This document shows, in pieces, positions 19,750 through 28,331 of a stretch of DNA of 36,647 nt (the first letter of the stretch is position 1; every line of letters begins with the position of its first letter). The notes beneath the pieces were generated by a model that had not been told where the DNA came from, ran no database searches, and saw only the letters and a list, made by a program, of their open reading frames with translations. Source of the DNA: Agromyces bracchium (GTDB lineage: Bacteria; Actinomycetota; Actinomycetes; Actinomycetales; Microbacteriaceae); contig NZ_WMLB01000024.1 in assembly GCF_009709675.1 (NCBI RefSeq), forward strand, positions 1 to 36,647, written 5' to 3'. The translations under genes were made by a program, and so were the position numbers.

Positions 19750-19755
19750 AAACTA
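19750..19755 (-). promoter_or_regulatory. -10 element of the amino acid transporter operon
   Basis: TAGTTT on the minus strand ends 7 nt before the ATG of the ATPase gene. The 70-bp gap to the upstream gene also holds a 12-bp palindrome CCGTCCGGACGG (19780-19791). Confidence 0.5.
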
Positions 19756-19794
19756 GGGCTCGGAGCGACTCCGCGGCCACCGTCCGGACGGGGG

Positions 19795-19812
19795 GTTTAC
19801 CGTTCCGTTACC
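19795..19812. promoter_or_regulatory. GTTnACC direct repeat upstream of the transporter operon
   Basis: GTTTACCGTTCCGTTACC contains two copies of a GTT(T)ACC element 11-12 bp apart, upstream of the -10. It vaguely resembles the half-sites of GlnR-type nitrogen regulators (GTnAC), which would suit an amino acid transporter. The match is weak. Confidence 0.25.
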
Positions 19813-20613
19813 TCAACTGCGCTGGGCGAATGCGCTCTCGTAGAGGCACACGGACGCTGCGGTCGCGAGGTTCATCGACTCGGCGTGCCCGTAGATCGGC
19901 ACCGTGACGACCCGGTCGGCGAGCGCGAGCTTCTCATCGGGGAGGCCGTGCGCCTCGTTGCCGAAGAGCCACGCCGTCGGCTGCGCGAGCACGCCGTCGC
20001 GGCGGGCGTCGAGGAGGTCGTCGCCCTTGACGTCGGCGGCCAGGATCGTGAGGCCCGCCTCGCGCGCGCGGGCGAGCACGTCTTCCAGCTCGGCGCCCAC
20101 GGCGACCGGCAGGTGGAAGATCGATCCCGTCGAGGAGCGCACGACCTTCGGGTTGTAGAGGTCGACCGCGCGACCCGTGAAGACGACCGCGTCGGCGCCG
20201 GCCGCGTCGGCCGCGCGCACGATGGTGCCGGCGTTGCCGGGGTCGCGCACCTCTTCGAGGATCGCGACGAGACGCGGATGCGCTGCGAAGACGTCCTTCA
20301 CCGCGGTCGGGAACTGGTGGCAGACCGCGACGAAGCCCTGCGGCGTGACCGTGTCGGCCATCGCGTTCAGGACCTCCTCCGTCACGTACTCGACGTCGAC
20401 GCCCGCGTCGATCGCCGTGTCGCCGATGTCGGAGTAGCGCTCGAGGGCGGTCGGGGTCGCGTAGAGCTCGACCACGAGCTGGGGCCGGAACGTGAGCGCC
20501 TCGGCGACCGCCTGCGGCCCCTCGAGGAGGAACATGCCCGTCTCGACGCGCGCGGGCTTCTTCGCGAGCTTCGCGACGGCCCGCACTCGCGGCGACCTCG
20601 GGTTCTCCAGCAC
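19813..20613 (-). CDS. SpoU-family RNA 2'-O-ribose methyltransferase
   Basis: A 266-residue SPOUT methyltransferase of the TrmH/RlmB group. An N-terminal substrate-binding domain ([13 protein letters not shown]) is followed by the three knot motifs: [30 protein letters not shown] and [20 protein letters not shown]. It methylates a ribose in tRNA or rRNA using SAM; the exact target cannot be told from sequence. It is a common neighbour of rplT in actinobacteria. The GTG at 20613 lies 6 nt after TAGGCT, again a leaderless arrangement. Confidence 0.94.
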   Translation of the reverse strand: MLENPRSPRVRAVAKLAKKPARVETGMFLLEGPQAVAEALTFRPQLVVELYATPTALERYSDIGDTAIDAGVDVEYVTEEVLNAMADTVTPQGFVAVCHQFPTAVKDVFAAHPRLVAILEEVRDPGNAGTIVRAADAAGADAVVFTGRAVDLYNPKVVRSSTGSIFHLPVAVGAELEDVLARAREAGLTILAADVKGDDLLDARRDGVLAQPTAWLFGNEAHGLPDEKLALADRVVTVPIYGHAESMNLATAASVCLYESAFAQRS

Positions 20614-20619
20614 GCGTCA

Positions 20620-20625
20620 AGCCTA
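20620..20625 (-). promoter_or_regulatory. -10 element of the RNA methyltransferase gene
   Basis: TAGGCT on the minus strand ends 6 nt before the GTG start, the spacing of leaderless actinobacterial mRNAs. Confidence 0.5.
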
Positions 20626-20744
20626 CCGACGGATGCCTCGGCGCCGGCGTTCCCGCGCCGCGCCGGGGCCGTGGCATCCGCTCCGTCCGTTCGCCGTTCC
20701 ACCGCGCCGAGAGGTCTCCTGCCGCGCAAACCGCCCGGAGACGG

Positions 20745-20781
20745 CGAACGGCCCGGCACCACGGGGGTGCCGGGCCGTTCG
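20745..20781 (-). terminator. Terminator of the infC-rpmI-rplT operon
   Basis: A perfect 16-bp stem (arms 20745-20760 and 20766-20781, core GGCCCGGCACC/GGTGCCGGGCC) with a 5-nt loop, 14 bp after the rplT stop. There is no U-tract, but the stem is by far the strongest in the region. Confidence 0.85.
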
Positions 20782-20795
20782 GGCCGAAGCGGAGG

Positions 20796-21182
20796 TCAGG
20801 CCGCGTTCTTCGGAGCGTTCACGTCGCTCGGGAGCGCCTTCTTGGCGGCCTCGACGAGGCCCGCGAAGGTCGCCGGCTCGTTGACCGCGAGGTCGGCGAG
20901 GATGCGACGGTCGACCTCGATGCCCGCGAGCCCGAGGCCCTGGATGAGGCGGTTGTACGTGATGCCGTTCTGGCGGGCAGCGGCGTTGATCCGCTGGATC
21001 CAGAGGCGACGGAAGTCGCCCTTCTTCTTGCGGCGGTCGTTGTACGAGTAGACGAGCGAGTGGGTGACCTGCTCCTTCGCCTTGCGGTAGAGGCGCGACC
21101 GCTGACCGCGGTAGCCCTCGGCACGCTCGAGGATGACCCGACGCTTCTTGTGCGCGTTGACTGCGCGCTTGACTCTTGCCAT
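20796..21182 (-). CDS. rplT: 50S ribosomal protein L20
   Basis: A 128-residue, very basic protein that binds 23S rRNA early in 50S assembly. The N-terminus [18 protein letters not shown] and the segment [20 protein letters not shown] are diagnostic. It is the last gene of infC-rpmI-rplT, 32 bp after rpmI, followed by a strong terminator. The C-terminal tail ([15 protein letters not shown]) is slightly longer than in the shortest homologues. Confidence 0.98.
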   Translation of the reverse strand: MARVKRAVNAHKKRRVILERAEGYRGQRSRLYRKAKEQVTHSLVYSYNDRRKKKGDFRRLWIQRINAAARQNGITYNRLIQGLGLAGIEVDRRILADLAVNEPATFAGLVEAAKKALPSDVNAPKNAA

Positions 21183-21214
21183 GACTGTGTCTCTTCCTTA
21201 CCGGATCTCGTCGC

Positions 21215-21409
21215 TCAGCGACCGAGCAGCTTCTTGATGACCTTGGTGTCGGGCGCCGAGGCGACCTTGTCCTGGTTCAGGCGGCGGGTGCGCACCGAGG
21301 ACTTGCCCTCGAGGTTGTGGCGCATACCGGCCTGCTGCTTCTTGATCTTGCCGCTGCCGGTGACCTTGAAGCGCTTCTTGGACCCGGAGTGGGTCTTCTG
21401 CTTCGGCAT
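21215..21409 (-). CDS. rpmI: 50S ribosomal protein L35
   Basis: A 64-residue basic ribosomal protein with the typical start [20 protein letters not shown]. It lies between infC and rplT in the universally conserved order. The ATG at 21409 has a purine-rich GAGAGA stretch upstream. Confidence 0.98.
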   Translation of the reverse strand: MPKQKTHSGSKKRFKVTGSGKIKKQQAGMRHNLEGKSSVRTRRLNQDKVASAPDTKVIKKLLGR

Positions 21410-21433
21410 CTCTCGTCTCTCTCCTTGGTTCTG

Positions 21434-21451
21434 CCGCCACCGAGGTGGCGG
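21434..21451 (-). promoter_or_regulatory. Hairpin between infC and rpmI
   Basis: CCGCCAC/GTGGCGG, 7 bp with a 4-nt loop, in the 57-bp gap. It could be a processing site or part of ribosomal-protein autoregulation; no specific model is supported. Confidence 0.35.
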
Positions 21452-21466
21452 ACGTTCGGTGCTGGC

Positions 21467-22084
21467 CTAGGCCTCGGGGGCCTCGGCCGTCTGCGGCTCG
21501 TCGCCCGCGGCATCCGCCGCCGGGCGCTGCTTGGCCGCAGCACGCTGTGCATTCGCCTCGGCCTTGGCCTCGGACTTGTTCTTGAGGGGCGCGATGACCA
21601 TGACCATGTTGCGGCCGTCGATCGTGGGGTTGTGCTCGACCGTGCCGAACTCCGCCACGTCTTCGGCGAAGCGCTGCAGGAGGCGGACGCCCATCTCGGG
21701 ACGCGACTGCTCGCGACCGCGGAACAGGATCATCGCCTTGACCTTGTCGCCGGACTTCAGGAAGCCGACGGCGCGCTTCATCTTGGTCTCGTAGTCGTGC
21801 TTGTCGATCTTGAGACGGAACCGAACCTCTTTCAGGATCGTGTTCGCCTGGTTGCGCCGGGCTTCCTTCGCCTTCTGCGCAGCCTCGTACTTGTACTTGC
21901 CGTAGTCCATGATCTTGACGACCGGCGGACGGGAGTTCGGCGCGACCTCGACGAGATCGAGGTCGGCCTCCTGCGCGAGCCGCAGTGCCACCTCGATCTT
22001 CACGACGCCGACCTGCTCTCCGCCAGGGCCCACGAGGCGGACCTCGGGAACGCGGATACGGTCATTGGTACGCGGATCGCTGAT
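21467..22084 (-). CDS. infC: Translation initiation factor IF-3, AUC start
   Basis: IF-3 binds 30S subunits and checks the start codon. The 205-residue product has the N-domain ([17 protein letters not shown], then [19 protein letters not shown]) and the C-domain ([28 protein letters not shown]), plus an Ala/Glu-rich tail of about 30 residues. The family start maps to an ATC codon at 22084. No ATG, GTG or TTG lies in frame near it; the nearest in-frame GTG is about 35 codons upstream. AGAGGAG sits 6 nt before the ATC. A non-canonical start is established for E. coli infC (AUU), where IF-3 represses its own translation, and the same logic is likely here. Confidence 0.95.
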   Translation of the reverse strand: MSDPRTNDRIRVPEVRLVGPGGEQVGVVKIEVALRLAQEADLDLVEVAPNSRPPVVKIMDYGKYKYEAAQKAKEARRNQANTILKEVRFRLKIDKHDYETKMKRAVGFLKSGDKVKAMILFRGREQSRPEMGVRLLQRFAEDVAEFGTVEHNPTIDGRNMVMVIAPLKNKSEAKAEANAQRAAAKQRPAADAAGDEPQTAEAPEA

Positions 22085-22323
22085 GCGAGTCTCCTCTACT
22101 CGAACTGGTTTCCAGCCCTTCGGGAGACGGATGCCGCCCGAAGACGAGAGCGGAAATCCACGCGATGACGCCCCGCGGATTCTCACCGCGGGCTCATGCG
22201 GCACCCTTGCTCCTGCCCCGCGCGAGCGGGGAAGGGGAGTGCGAACGACCCGGTAACCTTGATGAAGCGGTATGCGCGGGTGGGAGTCTCTCCACTTTCG
22301 TACCGGGGACTGGCCCCGGAGCC
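22085..22323 (-). promoter_or_regulatory. Structured 5' leader of infC-rpmI-rplT
   Basis: About 240 nt of untranslated leader, long for this genome. Visible stems on the minus strand are CCGGGG/CCCCGG with loop CCAGT near 22300, GGAG/CTCC near 22285-22295, CCCCGC/GCGGGG near 22215-22230, CCGCGG/CCGCGG near 22180 and CTTCGGG/CCCGAAG at 22118-22143. A four-codon ORF (MSPR) lies inside. By analogy with infC leaders elsewhere it may mediate autoregulation by L20 or attenuation; I recognise no known riboswitch. Confidence 0.5.
22086..22102 (-). promoter_or_regulatory. Shine-Dalgarno of infC held in a hairpin loop
   Basis: On the mRNA, CGAGT and ACTCG pair (5 bp) around the loop AGAGGAG, which is the ribosome binding site; the ATC start follows one base after the stem. 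The SD would be displayed in the loop rather than hidden. A second hairpin, CTTCGGG/CCCGAAG, lies just upstream at 22118-22143. Confidence 0.5.
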
Positions 22324-22328
22324 CGCAG

Positions 22329-22335
22329 TAGTCTA
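22329..22335. promoter_or_regulatory. Overlapping divergent -10 elements (infC operon / DUF1844 gene)
   Basis: The heptamer TAGTCTA reads TAGTCT on the plus strand (22329-22334), pointing to the DUF1844 gene, and TAGACT on the minus strand (22330-22335), pointing to infC. The two -10 hexamers share five base pairs. The -35 regions are poor in both directions. Confidence 0.5.
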
Positions 22336-22351
22336 GCAGAGGAATCCCCCG

Positions 22352-22771
22352 GTGAGCGACACTTCGCCCGAGTCCACGCGTGCGCCCGAGCACGACCACC
22401 CCGAGGCCGGCGCCGACGCCGGCGTGCAGGCCGACACCGAGCAGACGGTCGCCGACGCCACGCGCGATATCGCCGAGGTGCCCGCGGTCGAGGTCATCAC
22501 GACGGCGGCCGTGCACCTCATGAGCGCCGCCGCGGTCAAGGTCGGGCTCGCCGACGACCCCGAGTCGCAGACCGACCTCGACGAGGCGCGCAAGCTCATC
22601 AACGCGCTCGCCGGACTGATCACCGCGGGCGCGCCCGAGATCAGCGACATGCACGCGCGATCGCTTCGCGACGGCCTCCGCTCCCTGCAGCTGGCCTTCC
22701 GCGAGGCGTCGACGATTCCCGACGAGCTCGGCAAGGGGCCCGGCGAGAAGTGGACCGGCCCGGTCTCCTAG
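22352..22771 (+). CDS. DUF1844 domain protein
   Basis: A 139-residue acidic cytoplasmic protein. The N-terminal 40 residues are disordered (Ala/Glu/Asp/Pro-rich); residues about 50-125 match DUF1844 ([18 protein letters not shown], then [16 protein letters not shown]), a small helical family of unknown function. The GTG at 22352 has AGAGGA 8 nt upstream. It is divergent from infC and convergent with nei. Confidence 0.9.
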   Translation: MSDTSPESTRAPEHDHPEAGADAGVQADTEQTVADATRDIAEVPAVEVITTAAVHLMSAAAVKVGLADDPESQTDLDEARKLINALAGLITAGAPEISDMHARSLRDGLRSLQLAFREASTIPDELGKGPGEKWTGPVS

Positions 22772-22810
22772 GTCTCGATACGCGCGCTTCGCGTGCGACT
22801 CGACCACCGG
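22771..22810. repeat. REP-like imperfect palindrome
   Basis: The element begins GGTCTCGATACGCGCGC and ends GCGTGCGACTCGACCACCGG around a TTC centre. Its arms pair imperfectly to form a long hairpin. It starts at the stop codon of the DUF1844 gene and lies between convergent genes, where it could terminate both. Its form recalls dispersed intergenic repeats I associate with Microbacteriaceae genomes; only one copy is in this window. Confidence 0.5.
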
Positions 22811-22838
22811 CCGCGACCCGCCCGAGCCGGTCTCCGGC

Positions 22839-23615
22839 TCATCGCTGGCAGTGCGGACACCAGTACGTCTCGCGCAGCTCCACGTCGTTCCGGCCGAAAC
22901 GGCCGTGCTCGATGCGCGTGCCGCAACGTCGGCACGGCTCGCCCGCGCGCCCGTAGACCCAGAGCCGGCGCCCGGGCCTCGTGTCGCCTGTCGTCGTCCG
23001 CTCGAGGCGGTCGCGATTGGCGTGGATGACCCGGCGTGCGAGGTCGATCGTCGGAGCGAGCTCGACCTCGCCGATGGGGCGGTCGGGGCGGATGCCGCGC
23101 AGGAAGCACACCTCGTTGACGAGGACGTTGCCGAGGCCGGCGAGGTTCCGCTGGTCGGCGAACGCCACGACCGCCGGCACCTCCGGGTCGGCGGCGAGAC
23201 GTCGCGCCGCCTCCGCGGCATCCCAGTCGGGCCCGAGCAGGTCGGGGCCGAGGTGGGCGAGCCGCTCGCCCTCCTCGGACGCCGGGAAGACCTCGACGAG
23301 CCCGAGGTCGAAGCCGACGGCCGTGGCATCCGTCGTCTCGATGATCGCGCGGGCGCGATGCGCGGGTCGGGGCCACCGTCGGCCGGGCGGGATGACGCGC
23401 CACTCCCCCTCCATCTTGAGGTGCGTGTGCAGGACCGCGTCGCCGATGCGCATGAGCACGTGCTTGCCGCGGCTGGCGACCGAATGGATCGTCTCGCCGG
23501 CGAGGTCGACCGTGGCGTACGCCGGCACCCGGATGTCGCTCCGGACGACCGTGCGCCCCGCGAGCGCGTCGTCGAGCCGGCGGGCGGCGCGGAAGACGGT
23601 GTCGCCCTCGGGCAT
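22839..23615 (-). CDS. nei: Fpg/Nei-family DNA glycosylase (endonuclease VIII-like)
   Basis: A 258-residue base-excision repair glycosylase/AP lyase that removes oxidised bases. After Met removal the N-terminus is PEGDTV, with the catalytic Pro and Glu of the Nei subgroup; [10 protein letters not shown] and [20 protein letters not shown] (the H2TH region) follow, and a zinc finger is complete at C228, C231, C253 and C256. The ATG is one base after the lhr stop, so the two are co-translated. The lhr-nei pairing is also found in Mycobacterium (Rv3296-Rv3297). Confidence 0.96.
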   Translation of the reverse strand: MPEGDTVFRAARRLDDALAGRTVVRSDIRVPAYATVDLAGETIHSVASRGKHVLMRIGDAVLHTHLKMEGEWRVIPPGRRWPRPAHRARAIIETTDATAVGFDLGLVEVFPASEEGERLAHLGPDLLGPDWDAAEAARRLAADPEVPAVVAFADQRNLAGLGNVLVNEVCFLRGIRPDRPIGEVELAPTIDLARRVIHANRDRLERTTTGDTRPGRRLWVYGRAGEPCRRCGTRIEHGRFGRNDVELRETYWCPHCQR

Positions 23616-23616
23616 C

Positions 23617-26600
23617 TCAGCCCCTCGCCTCGAAGCGGAGCCCCTGCGGCGTCTCGCGGAAGCCGGCGCCGCGGAGCGGCGCGTCGAGCGCGGAGCCGAA
23701 CACGCCCGCGCCGTTCACGGTCTCGACGCGGAACCGCGCCCCACGGGCTCGCGCGAGCGCCTCGGCGAGTGACGTCGCTCCCTGCACGAGCACGGCGGCG
23801 TCGTCGGTGAAGACGAGCGCGGTGCGTCCGCCGCGCTCGAGGTAGAACGCGGCCTCGCCGTCGACGATCGCGACGACGGCGCCGGCCTTGCGTGCGGGCC
23901 GGTGCGTGAGCTCGACGAGCGGGTCGGGCCAGTCGAGCGCCGCGCCGAACGGGTTCGCGGGGTCGGTCGCGGCGAGGGCGAACGCGCCGCCCTTCGGCGC
24001 CTGCCTGAGGCGGTCGACGGCGGCGCTGGTGGCGAACTGGGCGCCGCCCTGGCCGTCGACGAAGTAGCCGCGCCGCACGCGGCCGGTCTCCTCGAAGCCG
24101 GCGAGCGTGCGATAGGCGAGCGCGAAGCCGCCGAGATGGTCCTCCGCGACGACCGAACCGCGCGTGACGACCCCGTAGCGCTCGAGCAGCGTCTCGCCGA
24201 GGGCATGCGCACGCGGCGTCGCGGCGTCGCTCGGCACGGGGAGCACGGACCAGCGCCCTGCAGCGCGGGGCGGTGCCGACCGCGGCGAGCGGGCCCCCTC
24301 TGCCGCAGCCGCCGCCTGGGCGAGCACGCGACGCGAGACGGCTCGGCCGCGGATGCGGGCCCGAGGCGTCGTCGCGCGGGTCTTGTGCGCCCCGCCGCCC
24401 GTGAGCAAGCCGCGGACCGGTGCGAACGTGTCGTTGGTCACGAGTCCGGCCCAGCCGAGTCGCCACAACGCATCGAGGATCGGTGCGTCCTCTGTCGCGC
24501 CGACGGCCTCGGCGAGCTGCCGGTAGAAGTACGCCCCGCCGCTGCCGAGCACGGCGAGCAGCTCGGTCTCGATCGCGTCGAGCGGCTGGTCGACGGGTGC
24601 GGGCATCGTCAGCTTCGCGGTGTCGGCGAGGTGCAGGCTGATCCATCCGTCGTCGCCCGCCAGCGCCCCCTGGCCCACCCAGAGCACTTCGCCGCTCGCG
24701 GTGAGCTCGTCGAGGAACTCCGGCCGGTAGTCGTCGACCCGTGCTGGGAGCACGAGCGACTCCCACGCCGACGCCGGGATCCGCACGCCCTCGAGCTGCT
24801 CGATCACCGCGGCGACGCCGTCCACGCCGCGGAGCCGACCGCCGACGTGCTGCCAGTCGGGGAGGAACCGGCCGAACTCGCGCGGCGCGACCGGTTCGAC
24901 CTCCTCGCGGAGCGCCGCGAGCGAGCGGCGGCGGAGCCGGCGCAGCACCTCGGCGTCGCACCACTCGGCGCCGCTGCCGTGCGGCAGGAACGCGCCCTCG
25001 ACGAGCCGCCGTTCACCGGCGAGGCGTGCGAGCGCGGTGTGCGCGATCGCGCCGCCGATGCCGAACCGCTCGGCGACCGCGCCGGTCGTGAACGGGCCGT
25101 GGGTGCGGGCGTAGCGGCTCACGAGGTCGCCGAGCGGGTCGCGCACGGCCTCACCGAAGGCATCGGGCAGGCCCGGCGGGATCGGCACGCCGAGCGCGTC
25201 GCGGAGGCGGCTGAGGTCCTCCACGGCGACGACCCACTCGGTGCGCGCGAATCGCACGCGAGCGGCGCGGCGCGCGGCGACGAGCGCGACGACGGATGCC
25301 GCGGCATCCGTCGCCTCGTCGACCCGCTCGGAGATCTCGGCGTCGGTCATCGGTCCGAGCTCGCGGAGCAGGTCGGCGACGCCCTCCTCGCCCCGGGCGA
25401 GGCGATCGGGGTGGCGGCGCTGGAGCATCCGCTCGGTCTCCTCGACGACCACGGGATCGAGCAGCTCCCGCAGCTCGACGGTGCCGAGGAGCTCGGCGAG
25501 GAGCCCGGGATCGAGCGAGAGCGCGGCGGCGCGACGTTCGGCGAGCGGGGCGTCGCCCTCGTACATGAAGGCCCCGACGTAGCCGAAGAGCAGGCTCGCG
25601 GCGAACGGGCTCGCGGTCTCGGTCGCCACGTCGACGAAGCGGACCCGCCGGCCGCGGATGCGCTCGGCGAGGGCCGTGAGCGCCGGCAGGTCGTAGACGT
25701 CCTGCAGGCACTCCCGCACGGCTTCGAGCACGACCGGGAAGTCGGGGTAGTCGCGCGCGACCTCGAGCAGCTGCGACGCCTTCTGCCGTTGCTGCCAGAG
25801 GGGCGATCGCCGCCCCGGGTTCTGCCGCGGCAGGAGCAGGGCACGCGCGGCGCACTCGCGGAAGCGCGAGGCGAAGAGCGCCGAGTCGCCGACGCGTTCG
25901 GTCGCGAGCTGGGCGAGCTCCTCCGGGTCGAACTCGAAGAGCTCGCTGCCTGGCGGCTCGTCGGCCGTGTCGGGGATCCGCAGCACGATGCCGTCGTCAC
26001 TCGCGACGGCGTGCGCCTCGACGCCGAGCCGTTCCATCACGCGCGCGTCGACCGCGAGCGCCCACGGCGCGTGCACGCGCATGCCGTAGGGCGAGTGCAG
26101 CACGATCCGCCAGTCGCCCAGCTCGTCGCGGAACCGCTCGACGACGAGGTGCTCGGCGTCGGGTACGACGCGCGTCGCCTCGCGCTGGTCGGCGATGAAT
26201 CGCACGAGGTTCGCGCCCGCGCGCTCGTCGAGCCCGGCGGCGGCCGTCCGGGCGACCGCGGTCGGCTCGTCGGCGGCGGCGAGCTCGCCGATGAACGCGC
26301 CGATCGCGGCGCCGAGCTCGGCGGGCCGCCCGATGCCGTCGCCCTTCCAGAACGGCAGACGGCCCGGCTCGCCGACTGCGGGCGAGACGAGCACGCGGTC
26401 GTGCGTGATCTCCTGGATCCGCCAGCTCGTCGCGCCGAGCGCGAACACGTCGCCCACGCGCGACTCGTACACCATCTCTTCGTCGAGCTCGCCGACGCGC
26501 CGCCCCGGCCCGGCGTCGCCGATCATGAACACGCCGAAGAGCCCTCGGTCGGGGATCGTGCCGCCGCTCGTGACCGCGAGCCGCTGCGCACCCCGCCTGC

Positions 26601-28278
26601 CGGTGATCGTGCCGGCGTCGCGGTCCCACACGATGCGGGGCCGCAGCTCGCCGAACCGATCGGACGGATACCGGCCGGCGAGCAGGTCGAGCGTGGCGTC
26701 GAACGCCGAGCGCGGCAGCGAGCCGAACGGCGCCGCACGGCGGACGACGTCGAACCAGTGCTCGACCTCCCACTCGTCGATCGCCGACGCCGCCACGGTC
26801 TGCTGCGCGAGGACGTCGAGCGGGTTCGCCGGGATCCGCATGGGCTCGATCGCGCCCTCGACCATGCGCTCGGCGACGACGGCGGAGTGCAGCAGGTCGG
26901 CCCGGTGCTTCGGGAACAGCACCCCCTTCGACACCTCGCCGACCTGGTGCCCGGCACGGCCGATGCGCTGCAGGCCGCTCGCGACCGACGGCGGCGACTC
27001 GACCTGCATCACGAGGTCGACCGCGCCCATGTCGATCCCGAGTTCGAGGCTCGAGGTCGCGACGACGCACTTCAGGCGACCGGCCTTGAGGTCGGCCTCG
27101 ACGAGCGCGCGCTCCTCCTTGCTGACCGAGCCGTGGTGCGACCGGGCGATGATCGGCTCGGCACCGGCGGTGATGCCGGATGCGCCGGGCAGGTCGGCGG
27201 GCGGGCGGCGGGTTCCGGCGACCGGCGAAGTGCGCGAGACGACGGATGCCGCGGCCGCCGCATCGACGGCGGCGGCGACGGCCGCGACCTCGGTCGCAGG
27301 GGCGCTCGCGCCGGTCTCCTCGTCGGCGTCGTCGGGCGCGGTCCGCTCGGCCCAGAGCTCGTTGAGCCGGGCCGTGAGCCGCTCGGCCAGCCGGCGCGAG
27401 TTCGCGAACACGATCGTCGAGCGGTGCGCGAGCACCTCGTCGAGGATCGCCTCCTCGACGTGCGGCCACACCGACCCGCCCGCGTCGCCCGACAGGTCGC
27501 CGAGGTCGTCGACGGGCACCGTGACCCGCAGGTCGAACCGCTTGCCGGACGGCGGAGCGACGATCGACACCGGGCGCGTGCCGGCGAGGAACCGCGCCAC
27601 CTCTTCATGCGGCCGCACGGTCGCGGACAGGCCGATGCGCTGGACGGGACGGGCGACGAGCTCGTCGAGCCGCTCGAGCGAGAGTGCGAGGTGCGCGCCG
27701 CGCTTGGTGCCCGCGATCGCGTGGATCTCGTCGACGATGACCGTCTCGACGCCCGCGAGGGTCTCGCGCGCCTGCGAGGTGAGCATGAGGAACAGCGACT
27801 CGGGCGTCGTGATGAGGATGTCGGGCGGGCGCTTCACGAGCGCGCGCCGGTCGGTCGGCGACGTGTCGCCCGAGCGGACGCCGACCGTGACCTCGGGCAC
27901 GTCGACGCCGATCGCCGCCGCCGTGCGGGCGATGCCGACGAGCGGGGCGCGGAGGTTGCGCTCCACGTCGACGCCGAGCGCCTTGAGCGGCGACAGGTAG
28001 ACGACGCGCGTGGCGCGGGCCGACCCGCCGCTCGCCGACCCGCCCGTCGTCACCTCGCCCGTCGCCTCGTCGACGGCCGGCCCCTCGTGGTGGAGCCGAT
28101 CGATCGCGGACAGGAAGGCGGCGAGCGTCTTGCCCGAGCCGGTCGGTGCGACGACGAGTGCGTGCTCGCCCCCGGCGATCGCGCGCCACGCCGCCTCCTG
28201 CACGGGCGTGGGCTCGTGGAAGGACTCGGTGAACCACGCCCGCGTCGCGGGCGCGAAGGAGTCGAGCGCTCCGGCCAT
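23617..28278 (-). CDS. lhr: Lhr-family superfamily 2 DNA helicase
   Basis: A 1553-residue ATP-dependent 3'-5' DNA helicase, full Lhr length. Helicase motifs are clear: Walker A APTGSGKT (44-51), DEIH (183-186), LSATV (218-222), and QRIGRAGH (437-444). Winged-helix and Lhr-core modules follow (about 470-850), and the long C-terminal region characteristic of bacterial long-form Lhr occupies the rest. A low-complexity insert of about 60 residues (312-374, Ala/Pro/Thr-rich) lies between the two RecA lobes. I chose the ATG at 28278, preceded by a G-run. Known Lhr proteins act in DNA repair, consistent with nei one base downstream. Confidence 0.96.
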   Translation of the reverse strand: MAGALDSFAPATRAWFTESFHEPTPVQEAAWRAIAGGEHALVVAPTGSGKTLAAFLSAIDRLHHEGPAVDEATGEVTTGGSASGGSARATRVVYLSPLKALGVDVERNLRAPLVGIARTAAAIGVDVPEVTVGVRSGDTSPTDRRALVKRPPDILITTPESLFLMLTSQARETLAGVETVIVDEIHAIAGTKRGAHLALSLERLDELVARPVQRIGLSATVRPHEEVARFLAGTRPVSIVAPPSGKRFDLRVTVPVDDLGDLSGDAGGSVWPHVEEAILDEVLAHRSTIVFANSRRLAERLTARLNELWAERTAPDDADEETGASAPATEVAAVAAAVDAAAAASVVSRTSPVAGTRRPPADLPGASGITAGAEPIIARSHHGSVSKEERALVEADLKAGRLKCVVATSSLELGIDMGAVDLVMQVESPPSVASGLQRIGRAGHQVGEVSKGVLFPKHRADLLHSAVVAERMVEGAIEPMRIPANPLDVLAQQTVAASAIDEWEVEHWFDVVRRAAPFGSLPRSAFDATLDLLAGRYPSDRFGELRPRIVWDRDAGTITGRRGAQRLAVTSGGTIPDRGLFGVFMIGDAGPGRRVGELDEEMVYESRVGDVFALGATSWRIQEITHDRVLVSPAVGEPGRLPFWKGDGIGRPAELGAAIGAFIGELAAADEPTAVARTAAAGLDERAGANLVRFIADQREATRVVPDAEHLVVERFRDELGDWRIVLHSPYGMRVHAPWALAVDARVMERLGVEAHAVASDDGIVLRIPDTADEPPGSELFEFDPEELAQLATERVGDSALFASRFRECAARALLLPRQNPGRRSPLWQQRQKASQLLEVARDYPDFPVVLEAVRECLQDVYDLPALTALAERIRGRRVRFVDVATETASPFAASLLFGYVGAFMYEGDAPLAERRAAALSLDPGLLAELLGTVELRELLDPVVVEETERMLQRRHPDRLARGEEGVADLLRELGPMTDAEISERVDEATDAAASVVALVAARRAARVRFARTEWVVAVEDLSRLRDALGVPIPPGLPDAFGEAVRDPLGDLVSRYARTHGPFTTGAVAERFGIGGAIAHTALARLAGERRLVEGAFLPHGSGAEWCDAEVLRRLRRRSLAALREEVEPVAPREFGRFLPDWQHVGGRLRGVDGVAAVIEQLEGVRIPASAWESLVLPARVDDYRPEFLDELTASGEVLWVGQGALAGDDGWISLHLADTAKLTMPAPVDQPLDAIETELLAVLGSGGAYFYRQLAEAVGATEDAPILDALWRLGWAGLVTNDTFAPVRGLLTGGGAHKTRATTPRARIRGRAVSRRVLAQAAAAAEGARSPRSAPPRAAGRWSVLPVPSDAATPRAHALGETLLERYGVVTRGSVVAEDHLGGFALAYRTLAGFEETGRVRRGYFVDGQGGAQFATSAAVDRLRQAPKGGAFALAATDPANPFGAALDWPDPLVELTHRPARKAGAVVAIVDGEAAFYLERGGRTALVFTDDAAVLVQGATSLAEALARARGARFRVETVNGAGVFGSALDAPLRGAGFRETPQGLRFEARG

Positions 28279-28331
28279 CCCCCCATTCAAGCCGATGCCA
28301 CCGACACCGTCGCCGCGACCATGCCCGGCCG

